From JANXYY01 sp035530875 (GTDB taxonomy: Bacteria > Actinomycetota > Actinomycetes > Nanopelagicales > Nanopelagicaceae), in the NCBI GenBank assembly GCA_035530875.1, contig DATKUB010000044.1:1-58760 (forward strand): a DNA stretch of 58,760 nt. The letters are read 5' to 3'. This document shows positions 43,555 to 51,716 of this stretch, piece after piece; the stretch's first letter is position 1; each line of letters opens with the position of its first letter. The position numbers were made by a program, and so were the translations under genes. Under the pieces are notes generated by a model. The model made no database searches. It was not told the DNA's origin and saw only the letters and a program-made list of their open reading frames with translations.

Positions 43555-45618
43555 CTACCTGGAATGAGATTGCGCCTGCGCCCTGGCTGCGTCCGGCCCC
43601 CGGTCGAGCAAGATTTCAAAAGCCGGCTCATCAAGAATTGGGACCCCAAGTTCTCGAGCCTTATCGAATTTCGACCCAGGCGCCTCGCCGACGACCAGGA
43701 AATCTGTTTTCTTACTGACTGAGCTTGTGGCTTTTCCGCCGCGTTCAACAATCGCCGCTTCGGCTTGATCGCGGGTGAACCGGTTAAGCGATCCAGTCAC
43801 GACGATTGACATTCCGGCCAACGGCCTTGGCCCTTCTGCGGTCTTCTCATCGGCAAACTTGACGCCAGCCGCCCGCCACTTTTCGATGATGCTCAAGTGC
43901 CAAGGCGTCTTAAACCAGTCGATAACCGACTCGGCAATCACATCGCCAACGCCTTCGACGGCCGCCAACTCCTCAGCACTCGCGGCAACGATTGCATCGA
44001 GGTCACTAAAAGTGCGGGCTAGGGCTTGTGCAGCAGTTGGCCCGACATGCCTAATCGACAGCGCAACCAGAACCCGCCAAAGCGGCTGCGTCTTAGCCTT
44101 GGCCAACCCCTGGATGAATCTTTCAGTGATCGCTGATGGGCTGCCGTCTTTCTTCGTGAAGAAAGACGACTTCGCCAACGCCTCGGCATCAAGATCGAAC
44201 AGGTCACCTTCGTCGCGAATCAGTCCATCGTCCAATAGAGCGGTCGCGGCTTCGTACCCGAGCACATCTATATCTAGAGCGCTTCGCGAGCCGAGGTAGT
44301 AAAGGCGTTCGCGAAGTTGGGCCGGGCAACTCTGCGAGTTGGGACAGCGAATATCAACGTCACCTTCTGACATTGCCCGCAATTCGGAACCGCACTCCGG
44401 GCAATGGGTTGGCATCACAAAAGCACATTCGTTGCCGGTTCGAAGGTCAACAACGGGGCCGACGATTTCTGGAATCACGTCACCGGCTTTGCGAAGGACC
44501 ACAGTGTCGCCGATCAGAACGCCTTTGCGGATAATTTCGCTGCCGTTATGCAAGGTTGCGGACGAGACCGTTGAGCCCGAAACATGGACCGGTTCCATGA
44601 TGGCGTAAGGAGTAACTCGCCCAGTACGCCCAACATTCACCTCAATATCAAGAAGTTTTGTAGTCACTTCCTCCGGCGGGTACTTGAAGGCAATCGCCCA
44701 GCGGGGGGCGCGAGAGGTGGTGCCGAGTTGCTGCTGAATCGCTACCTCGTCGACTTTAACGACGACGCCATCAATCTCGTGCGTCAGGTCATGCCGGTGA
44801 ACCTTGTAGTTAGCGATGTAGTCGTAAATGCCCTGAAGAGTGTCAACGACCCTGACCTGATCGCTGGTTGGCAGTCCCCACTTCTTGAAGTGATCGTAGG
44901 CATCGCTCTGCCTTTCGAAGCTGATTCCTTCGCAGGCACCAACACCATGAACGACCATCCGAAGCGGTCGGCTAGCACTAACTCTCGGGTCCTTCTGACG
45001 GAGCGATCCGGCCGCTGCGTTACGCGGATTGGCAAACGGCGCCTTGCCAGCGGCGACTAACGAAGCGTTCAACTCGTTAAAAAGAGCCACCGGAAAAAAG
45101 ACTTCGCCGCGAACCTCCATCAAACTCGGGAAATTCGATCCTTCCAACTGATGCGGAACACCTTTGATAGTGAGCACATTCAAAGTGACGTCTTCACCAG
45201 TAACCCCATTGCCGCGAGTGAGCCCGCGTACCAAACGACCCTTTTCGTAAAGCAGATTCACGGCGAGCCCGTCGATTTTCAATTCACAGAGCCAGTGCGG
45301 CGAAATCTCAAGGTCTTTCGTTATCCTCGCGATCCACTCATCTAGCTCGGAATCTTCGAAGGCGTTATCTAGGCTCCACATCCGCTCCAGGTGATTTACC
45401 GGAGTGAATTCGGTTGAAAATCCACCGCCAACGGTCTGAGTTGGCGAATCTGGAGAACGAAGTTCGGGGTGTTTTTCCTCAAGCGATTGAATTTCCTTTA
45501 TGAGTTCGTCGTACTCGGCGTCGGCGACTATTGGTGCATCCAGAATGTAGTAGCGGAACTGCAAGTCTCTGATCTGCTCGCTCAAGGCAGCAATTCGATG
45601 GCGAACCGTTTCGCTCAT
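43555..45618 (-). CDS. ligA: NAD-dependent DNA ligase
   Basis: Seals nicks in replication and repair, 687 aa. Catalytic Lys114 is in CELKIDGLAV; the zinc finger is CPECGSEL plus CPNSQSC-type cysteines near 415-440; a helix-hairpin-helix region follows (HVGPTAAQALARTFSD, AVEGVGDVIAESV) and a C-terminal BRCT domain (PLAGMSIVVTGSLNRFTRDQ). It overlaps the MetE-like gene by 4 nt. Confidence 0.98.
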   Translation of the reverse strand: MSETVRHRIAALSEQIRDLQFRYYILDAPIVADAEYDELIKEIQSLEEKHPELRSPDSPTQTVGGGFSTEFTPVNHLERMWSLDNAFEDSELDEWIARITKDLEISPHWLCELKIDGLAVNLLYEKGRLVRGLTRGNGVTGEDVTLNVLTIKGVPHQLEGSNFPSLMEVRGEVFFPVALFNELNASLVAAGKAPFANPRNAAAGSLRQKDPRVSASRPLRMVVHGVGACEGISFERQSDAYDHFKKWGLPTSDQVRVVDTLQGIYDYIANYKVHRHDLTHEIDGVVVKVDEVAIQQQLGTTSRAPRWAIAFKYPPEEVTTKLLDIEVNVGRTGRVTPYAIMEPVHVSGSTVSSATLHNGSEIIRKGVLIGDTVVLRKAGDVIPEIVGPVVDLRTGNECAFVMPTHCPECGSELRAMSEGDVDIRCPNSQSCPAQLRERLYYLGSRSALDIDVLGYEAATALLDDGLIRDEGDLFDLDAEALAKSSFFTKKDGSPSAITERFIQGLAKAKTQPLWRVLVALSIRHVGPTAAQALARTFSDLDAIVAASAEELAAVEGVGDVIAESVIDWFKTPWHLSIIEKWRAAGVKFADEKTAEGPRPLAGMSIVVTGSLNRFTRDQAEAAIVERGGKATSSVSKKTDFLVVGEAPGSKFDKARELGVPILDEPAFEILLDRGPDAARAQAQSHSR

Positions 45619-46610
45619 GACAACTCACCAATCGAATCCACCATCTCTGCAAGCCGCTTGGCGCTTTCGCGAACATAACCCTCACTTGCGCCGGCGTATC
45701 CGCACGTCGCAGTCAGGCCAAGGGGCGTATTGCCCTGAGCAAGACTCGCGAAGTCAAAACCTAGAGAGACCAAGCGTTGCCGCATATCGCCGACGGTAGC
45801 CGATGCCTTTGGCAGCGGCGCGTCAACCCCGCTCACCACGCCGAACCAGGCGCCCCGGCCACTCTCAAGCCAGCGGCCCCACATATCGTCGATGGAGAAC
45901 TGCTGGTAATCGATTGACACAATGTTTACGCCAGCATCCTGCAACACATCTAGATCAAGTCCCGGCGCGCAACAGTGGAGCACAAACTCATCAGCAACCT
46001 CCGAAAATGCTCCGACAGCGCCGACAATTTCGCTTCGGCTTGGCTTTCTAATTCGCGAAAGTCCGCTCACAGAGGATATTTCGCCAGCCGCAACCCTCGG
46101 CAGCATCGGTTCATCAATTTGCAAGAAAATCTTGGTTGCGCCGGGGACGCGCTTCCGCAATTCGGCAACGTACGATCGCGCGCCTTCGACTAGCGATTGG
46201 ACGATGTCCCGACAGGCCCCTTGATCTGCCAAGACCGCGCCGCCACGTGAAGTATTCAATTGTGCTGCCAAAGTCCATGGCCCCGTCAACTGCGTTTTGA
46301 TTGATCCTTGGTAGCCGTTGAGCGAATCCTCAAATGCATCCAAATCTCTGGCGAAGAAACTTTTTGCTCTCCGCTCGTCGCTCCCGGCGCGATCAACCAG
46401 GCGCCATCCCGACGGTTGCAAGTCGAAGTGCAATTCGGCCAAGTGTGTAGCGGCTCGGCCGATTAGATCGGAACCTGCGCCACGGTCGGGCAGTTCGACT
46501 AAATAAGGCAAGTCCGGAAATACTTCGCTGACTAAAGAGTTGGAACGAGCCGGATCATCGCCCGGGAGCGATCCAATACCGGTTGAAATAATTCTGGCCG
46601 AAGAGTCCAT
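45615..46610 (-). CDS. MetE C-terminal-domain-like protein (UROD/MetE fold)
   Basis: 331 aa, about the length of the catalytic half of cobalamin-independent methionine synthase, with no N-terminal half. STGIGSLPG at the start and LQIDEPML near 163-170 are MetE-like; His212, Cys214 and Cys303 are placed as the zinc ligands. Mycobacteria carry a comparable gene near ligA (recalled). It overlaps ligA by 4 nt and mnmA by one. Known to bind a thiol in this fold; the methyl donor, if any, is unknown. Confidence 0.75.
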   Translation of the reverse strand: MDSSARIISTGIGSLPGDDPARSNSLVSEVFPDLPYLVELPDRGAGSDLIGRAATHLAELHFDLQPSGWRLVDRAGSDERRAKSFFARDLDAFEDSLNGYQGSIKTQLTGPWTLAAQLNTSRGGAVLADQGACRDIVQSLVEGARSYVAELRKRVPGATKIFLQIDEPMLPRVAAGEISSVSGLSRIRKPSRSEIVGAVGAFSEVADEFVLHCCAPGLDLDVLQDAGVNIVSIDYQQFSIDDMWGRWLESGRGAWFGVVSGVDAPLPKASATVGDMRQRLVSLGFDFASLAQGNTPLGLTATCGYAGASEGYVRESAKRLAEMVDSIGELS

Positions 46611-47683
46611 TAGCGCTGGGTATGTGAGATCGTCGCCGCGCCAACAACTTGATCACCTTCATAGACCACTAGCGCCTGTCCGGTAGCAAGGCCAAGGAGA
46701 GGCTCATCGAGCTTGGCGCTGATGGTTAATTTGGTGCACTCAAATGAACAAGGAAGCGGCGTGCCATGAGCACGAACTTGAGCAAATCCGCGGCGCACAC
46801 CCTCCGGTCTAATCCCGTTGTAGCGTGGACGCTCACCCACAATTTCACTAACGGCAAGAGCCTCCCGCGCACCAACGACAACAGTGTTGCTCACCGGCTC
46901 TATCCGCAGGACGTAGCGCGGCCTTCCATCTACTGTCGGCTGCTCAACGCCAAGACCTTTTCGTTGGCCCACGGTGTAGGTGAAAGCGCCATGGTGCGTC
47001 CCGATGACCTCGCCCATTTCATCGACGATAGGGCCATCGTGGGTGCCCAAGCGATCGCGCAGCCAGCCGGCGTTATCACCCGATGGAATGAAACAGATGT
47101 CGTGGCTATCGGGTTTGTTCGCGACTGCCAATCCCCTCTTCTCCGCCTCTTTCCGAACCAATTCTTTGGTTGTGTCGCCTAGCGGAAAATAGGCATGCGC
47201 TAACTGCTTCTCATCAAGGACCGCCAGTACGTAGGACTGATCTTTTCCCTCATCCACGGCGCGGTGAAGAGTCCGCCCGCTTGGACCGTCGACAATCTGC
47301 GCATAGTGTCCGGTTGCTACTGCATCGAAACCCATCGCTAAGGAACGGTTCAACACTGCCTCGAATTTGATTTTCTCATTGCAACGCAAGCACGGGTTTG
47401 GAGTGTTACCCGAGGAATATTCCGCAATGAAATCTTCGACAACCTCCGCACGGAACTCCTCTGCCATGTCCCAAATGTAGAAAGGGATTCCGATTAGGTC
47501 CGCTGCCCGGCGCGCATCTCGTGAGTCTTCGATCGTGCAACAACCGCGAGCGCCTGAGCGATAGGCCTGTGGGTTGGCAGATAACGCCAGGTGCACTCCA
47601 ACAACCTCGTGCCCCGCGTCAACGGCACGCGCGGCCGCAACGGCGGAATCAACTCCACCGCTCATAGCTGCAATTACCCGCAT
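46610..47683 (-). CDS. mnmA: tRNA-specific 2-thiouridylase MnmA
   Basis: Thiolates U34 of Lys, Glu and Gln tRNAs, 357 aa from the ATG at 47683 (MRVIAAMSGGVDSAVAA, the PP-loop). The two catalytic cysteines are Cys98 (NPCLRC) and Cys197 (HDICFIPSGD). It receives sulfur from a cysteine desulfurase, and the desulfurase gene lies 22 bp upstream on the same strand. The longer frame upstream only overlaps that gene. Confidence 0.96.
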   Translation of the reverse strand: MRVIAAMSGGVDSAVAAARAVDAGHEVVGVHLALSANPQAYRSGARGCCTIEDSRDARRAADLIGIPFYIWDMAEEFRAEVVEDFIAEYSSGNTPNPCLRCNEKIKFEAVLNRSLAMGFDAVATGHYAQIVDGPSGRTLHRAVDEGKDQSYVLAVLDEKQLAHAYFPLGDTTKELVRKEAEKRGLAVANKPDSHDICFIPSGDNAGWLRDRLGTHDGPIVDEMGEVIGTHHGAFTYTVGQRKGLGVEQPTVDGRPRYVLRIEPVSNTVVVGAREALAVSEIVGERPRYNGIRPEGVRRGFAQVRAHGTPLPCSFECTKLTISAKLDEPLLGLATGQALVVYEGDQVVGAATISHTQR

Positions 47684-47705
47684 TGAATCCGGACCACCAA
47701 TTCGC

Positions 47706-48875
47706 TCATCGGGCTGCCAATCTAGCGCGTTCGATGACCGGAACAATGGCCTGGGCAACCGCATCCACATCGGCCTGCGACGAGGTGCGGCCAAGTGAAA
47801 AACGGAGTGAGGAACGCGCCTGACTCTCCGACATGCCCATTGCCACCAGCACATGGCTTGGCCTGGGCACTCCAGCGCTACAGGCAGATCCGGTCGAGCA
47901 CTGGACGCCCTGAGCGTCTAAAAGGAGCAACAAGGCGTTGCCTTCGGCACCAGGAAAAGTGAAGTGGGCGTTTCCAGGCAGACGGCCGAGCGGATCATCG
48001 TCTCCATTCATGCGCGCATCTGGAATCAGCTCGGTGATTTTAGCAACCAGGTCATCTCGTAGCGATCGCAATCTTAGGTCTTCGTCGGCCATCTGCTTGA
48101 TTGAGTCTCTGGCGGCCGCGGCAAATGAGGCGATCGCCGGGGTATCTAGCGTTCCGCTTCGAATATCGCGCTCTTGGCCACCGCCATGAAGCACCGGAAT
48201 TATGTCGAGGCCGCGCTTGACGAGAAGAGCCCCAACACCGATTGGACCGCCGATTTTGTGAGCGCTGATGGTGGCGGCCGCCAAGCCACTGGCGTCGAAA
48301 TCAAAGGGCATCTTTCCAAAAAGTTGAACCGCATCGGAATGAACGGGAATCCCGAATTCATCCGCCAGCGCCACGACTTCGGCAATTGGCTGAACAGTGC
48401 CTACTTCATTGTTGGCCGCCATTACCGTTATCAAAGAAATCGAATCTGGGTCACGAAGTATTTCTTGGCGAAGCGCGGCTATCTCAATCCGCCCTTTTGC
48501 ATCAACTGGTATCCAAGAAACTTCAGCACCGTCATTACTGGCTAGCCACTCCACCGGATCTAGCACTGCATGATGTTCAACAGAGCTGGCCAGGATTCGC
48601 ACCCGTCTAGGGTCGGCCTTACGGCGCGCCCAGAAGATGCCCTTTACTGCCAGATTGTCGGCCTCGGTCCCACCACTAGTGAAAATCACATCATTTGGTC
48701 TGGCACCAGCCGCTTGGGCTAGGACTTCGCGCGCATCTTCGACAACTTTGCGCGCCCTACGTCCGGCCGCATGAAGGCTCGATGCATTCCCGCTCCGACC
48801 GAGTTCTTCAACCATGGCTTCAATGGCACCCGGGGACATCGGCGTTGTTGCTGCGTGATCTAAATATGCACCCAA
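47706..48875 (-). CDS. Cysteine desulfurase, NifS/IscS family
   Basis: PLP enzyme that takes sulfur from cysteine for tRNA thiolation and Fe-S clusters, 389 aa. YLDHAATTP start, PLP Lys207 in SAHKIGG, catalytic Cys332 in STGSACSAG. Its neighbour mnmA suggests tRNA thiolation as one role. The loop around Cys332 is of the IscS/NifS group (class I), not SufS. Confidence 0.94.
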   Translation of the reverse strand: MGAYLDHAATTPMSPGAIEAMVEELGRSGNASSLHAAGRRARKVVEDAREVLAQAAGARPNDVIFTSGGTEADNLAVKGIFWARRKADPRRVRILASSVEHHAVLDPVEWLASNDGAEVSWIPVDAKGRIEIAALRQEILRDPDSISLITVMAANNEVGTVQPIAEVVALADEFGIPVHSDAVQLFGKMPFDFDASGLAAATISAHKIGGPIGVGALLVKRGLDIIPVLHGGGQERDIRSGTLDTPAIASFAAAARDSIKQMADEDLRLRSLRDDLVAKITELIPDARMNGDDDPLGRLPGNAHFTFPGAEGNALLLLLDAQGVQCSTGSACSAGVPRPSHVLVAMGMSESQARSSLRFSLGRTSSQADVDAVAQAIVPVIERARLAAR

Positions 48876-48880
48876 GTGAA

Positions 48881-49819
48881 TTACGCCTTACGTGCATTAA
48901 TTGCCGTGGTGGCCTGCGGAAGCACCGCAAAAAGATCGCCTACAACCCCGAAATCGGCAATTTCAAAAATAGGAGCATCCGGATCCTTATTGACCGCCAC
49001 GATTGTCTTACTTGTCTGCATCCCGGCTCGATGTTGAATCGCACCCGATATTCCGCAAGCGATATACAACTGCGGACTAACACTTTTCCCGGTCTGGCCC
49101 ACCTGATGCGTGTACGGATACCAGCCTGCATCGACGGCTGCACGTGATGCCCCGACGGCAGCCCCAAGAGCGTCGGCTAGTCCTTCGACCGCCGCAAAAT
49201 CGCCATTCGTTCCGCGACCGCCCGAGACAACGATCGACGCCTCACCAAGATCTGGCCGTCCGCCCTTCGTCGCCTGTTCGCGCCCGGTTACTCGAGCCGC
49301 AGTCGTAATTTCGCCAAAAGAAACGACCAGATCTTCTACGGAAGGTTCCACCGGGGAGGCAGTCGGTTCAAGTGCGTTGGGGGCCAGGGTGATTATTGGT
49401 ATCCCCTCCGTCACTTTGGAATGAACGACTGTCGAACCACCGAAGATCGATTGCGTAGCCACAAACCCTTCAGAAATATCAACTGCATCGGTGATCACTC
49501 CTGAGCCGACTCGAATTGCAAGTCGGCCGGCAATCTCTTTGCCTTTGGCGCTCGAAGCAATGAGAACTGCTTCTGGAGAAAGTTGGGTGACCAGCGCGGC
49601 AAGCGCGTCGACCCACGGAGCAACTGGGTGAAGGTCATATTCCGGGGCGACGCCTCGGAAAACTTTGGCCGCACCATATTGGCTAACTTGAGCCGAGACG
49701 TCGTCGCCAACGATAAAAGCGATTGGCGTTCCAAAGCGTCGCGCCATGGTCAGCAATTCGGTCGAGGCCCGCGTAATTTGGCCGGAGAGTTGCTCGACAA
49801 GGACAAGTACTTGATTCAT
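48881..49819 (-). CDS. etfA: Electron transfer flavoprotein alpha subunit
   Basis: 312-aa FAD-binding subunit passing electrons from acyl-CoA dehydrogenases to the respiratory chain. The C-terminal FAD motif GQTGKSVSPQLYIACGISG, then AVNKDPDAPIFEIADFGVVGD, is complete. The ATG at 49819 (MNQVLVLVEQ) lies one base after etfB; the longer frame is not used. The desulfurase gene starts 5 bp downstream. Confidence 0.96.
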   Translation of the reverse strand: MNQVLVLVEQLSGQITRASTELLTMARRFGTPIAFIVGDDVSAQVSQYGAAKVFRGVAPEYDLHPVAPWVDALAALVTQLSPEAVLIASSAKGKEIAGRLAIRVGSGVITDAVDISEGFVATQSIFGGSTVVHSKVTEGIPIITLAPNALEPTASPVEPSVEDLVVSFGEITTAARVTGREQATKGGRPDLGEASIVVSGGRGTNGDFAAVEGLADALGAAVGASRAAVDAGWYPYTHQVGQTGKSVSPQLYIACGISGAIQHRAGMQTSKTIVAVNKDPDAPIFEIADFGVVGDLFAVLPQATTAINARKA

Positions 49820-49820
49820 G

Positions 49821-50618
49821 TCAGACCAATTTCTTTGCTGCAAGGAATGCGACCAACTGGTCTCCGCCTGTGCCGTCATCGGTAACTTTCACACCCGCAG
49901 CGCGCGGCGGAAGGACCGCAAAATCCACCACCGTCGTACGTGATCCAGCACTTCCTACCTGATCGCTTGCGATACCGAGATCGGTTAGCGACAGAGTCTC
50001 AACTGGTTTCTTCTTGGCCGCCATGATGTTCTTAAACGACGGATAGCGCGGCTCGTTGATCTGCTCAACCACACTAATGACACATGGCATTGGCGATTCC
50101 ATGCTTTCGACGCCATCATCTGTCATTCTCTTAATTCGCACGATCCGCGCCGTGGCATCAACCTCGATCTCGCCAGCAAACGTCAGTTGTGGCCAACCCA
50201 ATCGCTCGGCCAGCATGGCTGGTATGACCGCCATTCGGGCATCCGTTGATTCGGTGCCGCAGAGCACAAAATCCACCTCGCGGTCGGCGATCACCGTGGC
50301 GAGTACCAAGGAGGTTGCCAAGGCATCGCTTCCAGCCAGCGCTGAATCAACCACGTGAATCGCATCGTCGGCGCCCATCGAAAAGCCTTTACGAATAGCT
50401 TCGGTGGCACGTTCGGGACCCATGGACAACAGCGTTATCCGGTTAGGAATCTCGGATGTTTGAGCCTCGGAAAATTGAAGCGCCGCCTCTATCGCGTACT
50501 CGTCGAGGTCGTTGAGGACCGCATCGACACTGGCTCGATCAAGAGTTGAGTCCGATTCCTTCAAGTTTTTCTGGGCTACTGAATCAGGAGCCTGCTTCAC
50601 GCATACGACGATATTCAA
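49821..50618 (-). CDS. etfB: Electron transfer flavoprotein beta subunit
   Basis: 265-aa partner of EtfA with an AMP site. Seen: IVVCVKQAPDSV start, NDLDEYAIEAALQ and the AMP motif VLCGTESTDARMAVIPAMLAERLG in adjoining blocks. The start codon is TTG at 50618, with GGGAG six bases upstream. An operator-like palindrome lies 51 bp before it. Confidence 0.95.
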   Translation of the reverse strand: MNIVVCVKQAPDSVAQKNLKESDSTLDRASVDAVLNDLDEYAIEAALQFSEAQTSEIPNRITLLSMGPERATEAIRKGFSMGADDAIHVVDSALAGSDALATSLVLATVIADREVDFVLCGTESTDARMAVIPAMLAERLGWPQLTFAGEIEVDATARIVRIKRMTDDGVESMESPMPCVISVVEQINEPRYPSFKNIMAAKKKPVETLSLTDLGIASDQVGSAGSRTTVVDFAVLPPRAAGVKVTDDGTGGDQLVAFLAAKKLV

Positions 50619-50669
50619 ACCAATGCTCCCTTGCGATTCACCTTAAAACTTACCCTGGCGCGCCCGATG

Positions 50670-50683
50670 TTACCGACCGGTAG
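50670..50683. promoter_or_regulatory. Operator-like palindrome upstream of etfBA
   Basis: TTACCGACCGGTAG: arms TACCG/CGGTA around AC. It lies upstream of TAAGTT (minus strand, 50652-50647), a possible -10. The TTAC-n-GTAA layout recalls the site before the nitronate monooxygenase gene and the TetR sites known from actinobacterial fatty-acid degradation genes. Confidence 0.4.
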
Positions 50684-50738
50684 CGCCGAAGGCACTTTGA
50701 GGGATTCCCGGACGCCTTTTCCGGCCCCCATTTCGCCC

Positions 50739-50858
50739 AGCGGCGGCTCCGCTCCCGTGAACGGCGGCTTGCCTCCCGTGAACGGCGGCTTGCCTCCCGT
50801 GAACGGCGGCTTGCCTCCCGTGAACGGCGGCTTGCCTCCCGTGAACGGCGGCTTGCCT
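50739..50858. repeat. 21-bp tandem repeat array 4 (five units plus a partial, reverse orientation)
   Basis: Five exact units (50754-50858), read on the minus strand as AGGCAAGCCGCCGTTCACGG, with a diverged 15-base copy before them. It lies 121 bp upstream of etfB. From its end to 51089 (about 230 bp) I recognise nothing. Confidence 0.93.
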
Positions 50859-51089
50859 CAAATCGAAGGTTCAATTCCGGTAAAGCGCATCTGACGGGAT
50901 GGAGTTGGGCACTGAAATTTAACTGTTTTGGCGTCGGAACAGAGAAAGCGACCGGCAGAGTGAACGTTTAGGGATTCGGCATCAAATAATTGAATTCCCC
51001 TGACGGGTAACTTGAAAGTACAGATTCTTTCATTCCCGTATGTTTACTCTCGATATATTGCCGCGGTAGGGACCGCCAAGAATTAGTAG

Positions 51090-51474
51090 TGCACCTACAC
51101 CACCGACAAAAACGAGTCGCTCGCCAACAAGAATTACGGCAGGGATCTGCGAAATACCGACTGGATTGCAATCCAAGATGGGTTCCCACGTTTCTCGAAT
51201 TTAAACTGGGAAGAGGCTCTCGGCTCTCCGCTAAATTTTGTTCATCGCATCGACGAATTCTTGGTGGCTCGGGAACTCGTTAGTTCAGAGAATTTGTTAG
51301 CGTTGATACCCAGCGTTACCGCGAAGCCACCAATCGGATCCGACGTCGCACGGCGAGGTGAGTGGCGTTCGAATCGGTAGAAACATTGATGTGCTCGACC
51401 GTCCAGAAGTTATGCACCGGAAAGCTCTCAAAACGGTTCTGAAAGCGATATGCCTTCTTCCTGGAAAGCCCATA
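51090..51474 (+). pseudogene. Frameshifted 3' remnant of a LysR-family regulator
   Basis: One plus-strand frame (51090-51380) reads like the end of a LysR effector domain: RDLRNTDWIAIQDGFPRFSN, then PLNFVHRIDEFLVARELVSS and LLALIPS. It then meets a stop, but the next frame continues with the usual C-terminal tail, SGVRIGRNIDVLDRPEVMHR and KALKTVLKAI (51358-51450). The join is between about 51320 and 51357. No HTH domain or first half is present upstream. The tail has no stop before array 5 begins and runs into it. I infer a decayed gene. Confidence 0.7.
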
Positions 51475-51476
51475 GA

Positions 51477-51707
51477 GGAGGCAAGGCGCCGCTCACGGGA
51501 GGCAAGGCGCCGCTCACGGGAGGCAAGGCGCCGCTCACGGGAGGCAAGGCGCCGCTCACGGGAGGCAAGCCGCCGCTCACGGGAGGCAAGCCGCCGCTCA
51601 CCAGAGGCAAGGCGCCGCTCACGGGAGCGGGGCCGCCGCTCACGGGAGCGGGGCCGCCGCTCACGGGAGGCAAGCCGCCGCTCACGGGAGCGGGGCCGCC
51701 GCTCGGC
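51477..51707. repeat. 21-bp tandem repeat array 5 (eleven units, mixed types)
   Basis: Eleven units in register. Units 1-4 match array 1 exactly; 5, 6 and 10 have GGCAAGCCGCCG; 7 is a slightly diverged array-1 type; 8, 9 and 11 have GGAGCGGGGCCGCCG. It begins at the LysR remnant and ends 9 bp before the enoyl-CoA hydratase stop. The mixture of types in one array suggests local duplication plus conversion between copies. Confidence 0.95.
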
Positions 51708-51716
51708 GGAAAGGAA

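Noticed and set aside
51050..51215. Minus-strand frame resembling the end of an EamA-type transporter (PAVILVGERL, then GALLILGG)
   Set aside because: It is short, stop-bounded, and lies on the other strand of the LysR remnant, which is supported over a longer stretch in two consecutive frames.
26931..51707. Arrays simply as bidirectional terminators
   Set aside because: Arrays 2 and 4 do not follow any gene end, so this cannot explain the whole family, though it may hold for arrays 1, 3 and 5.
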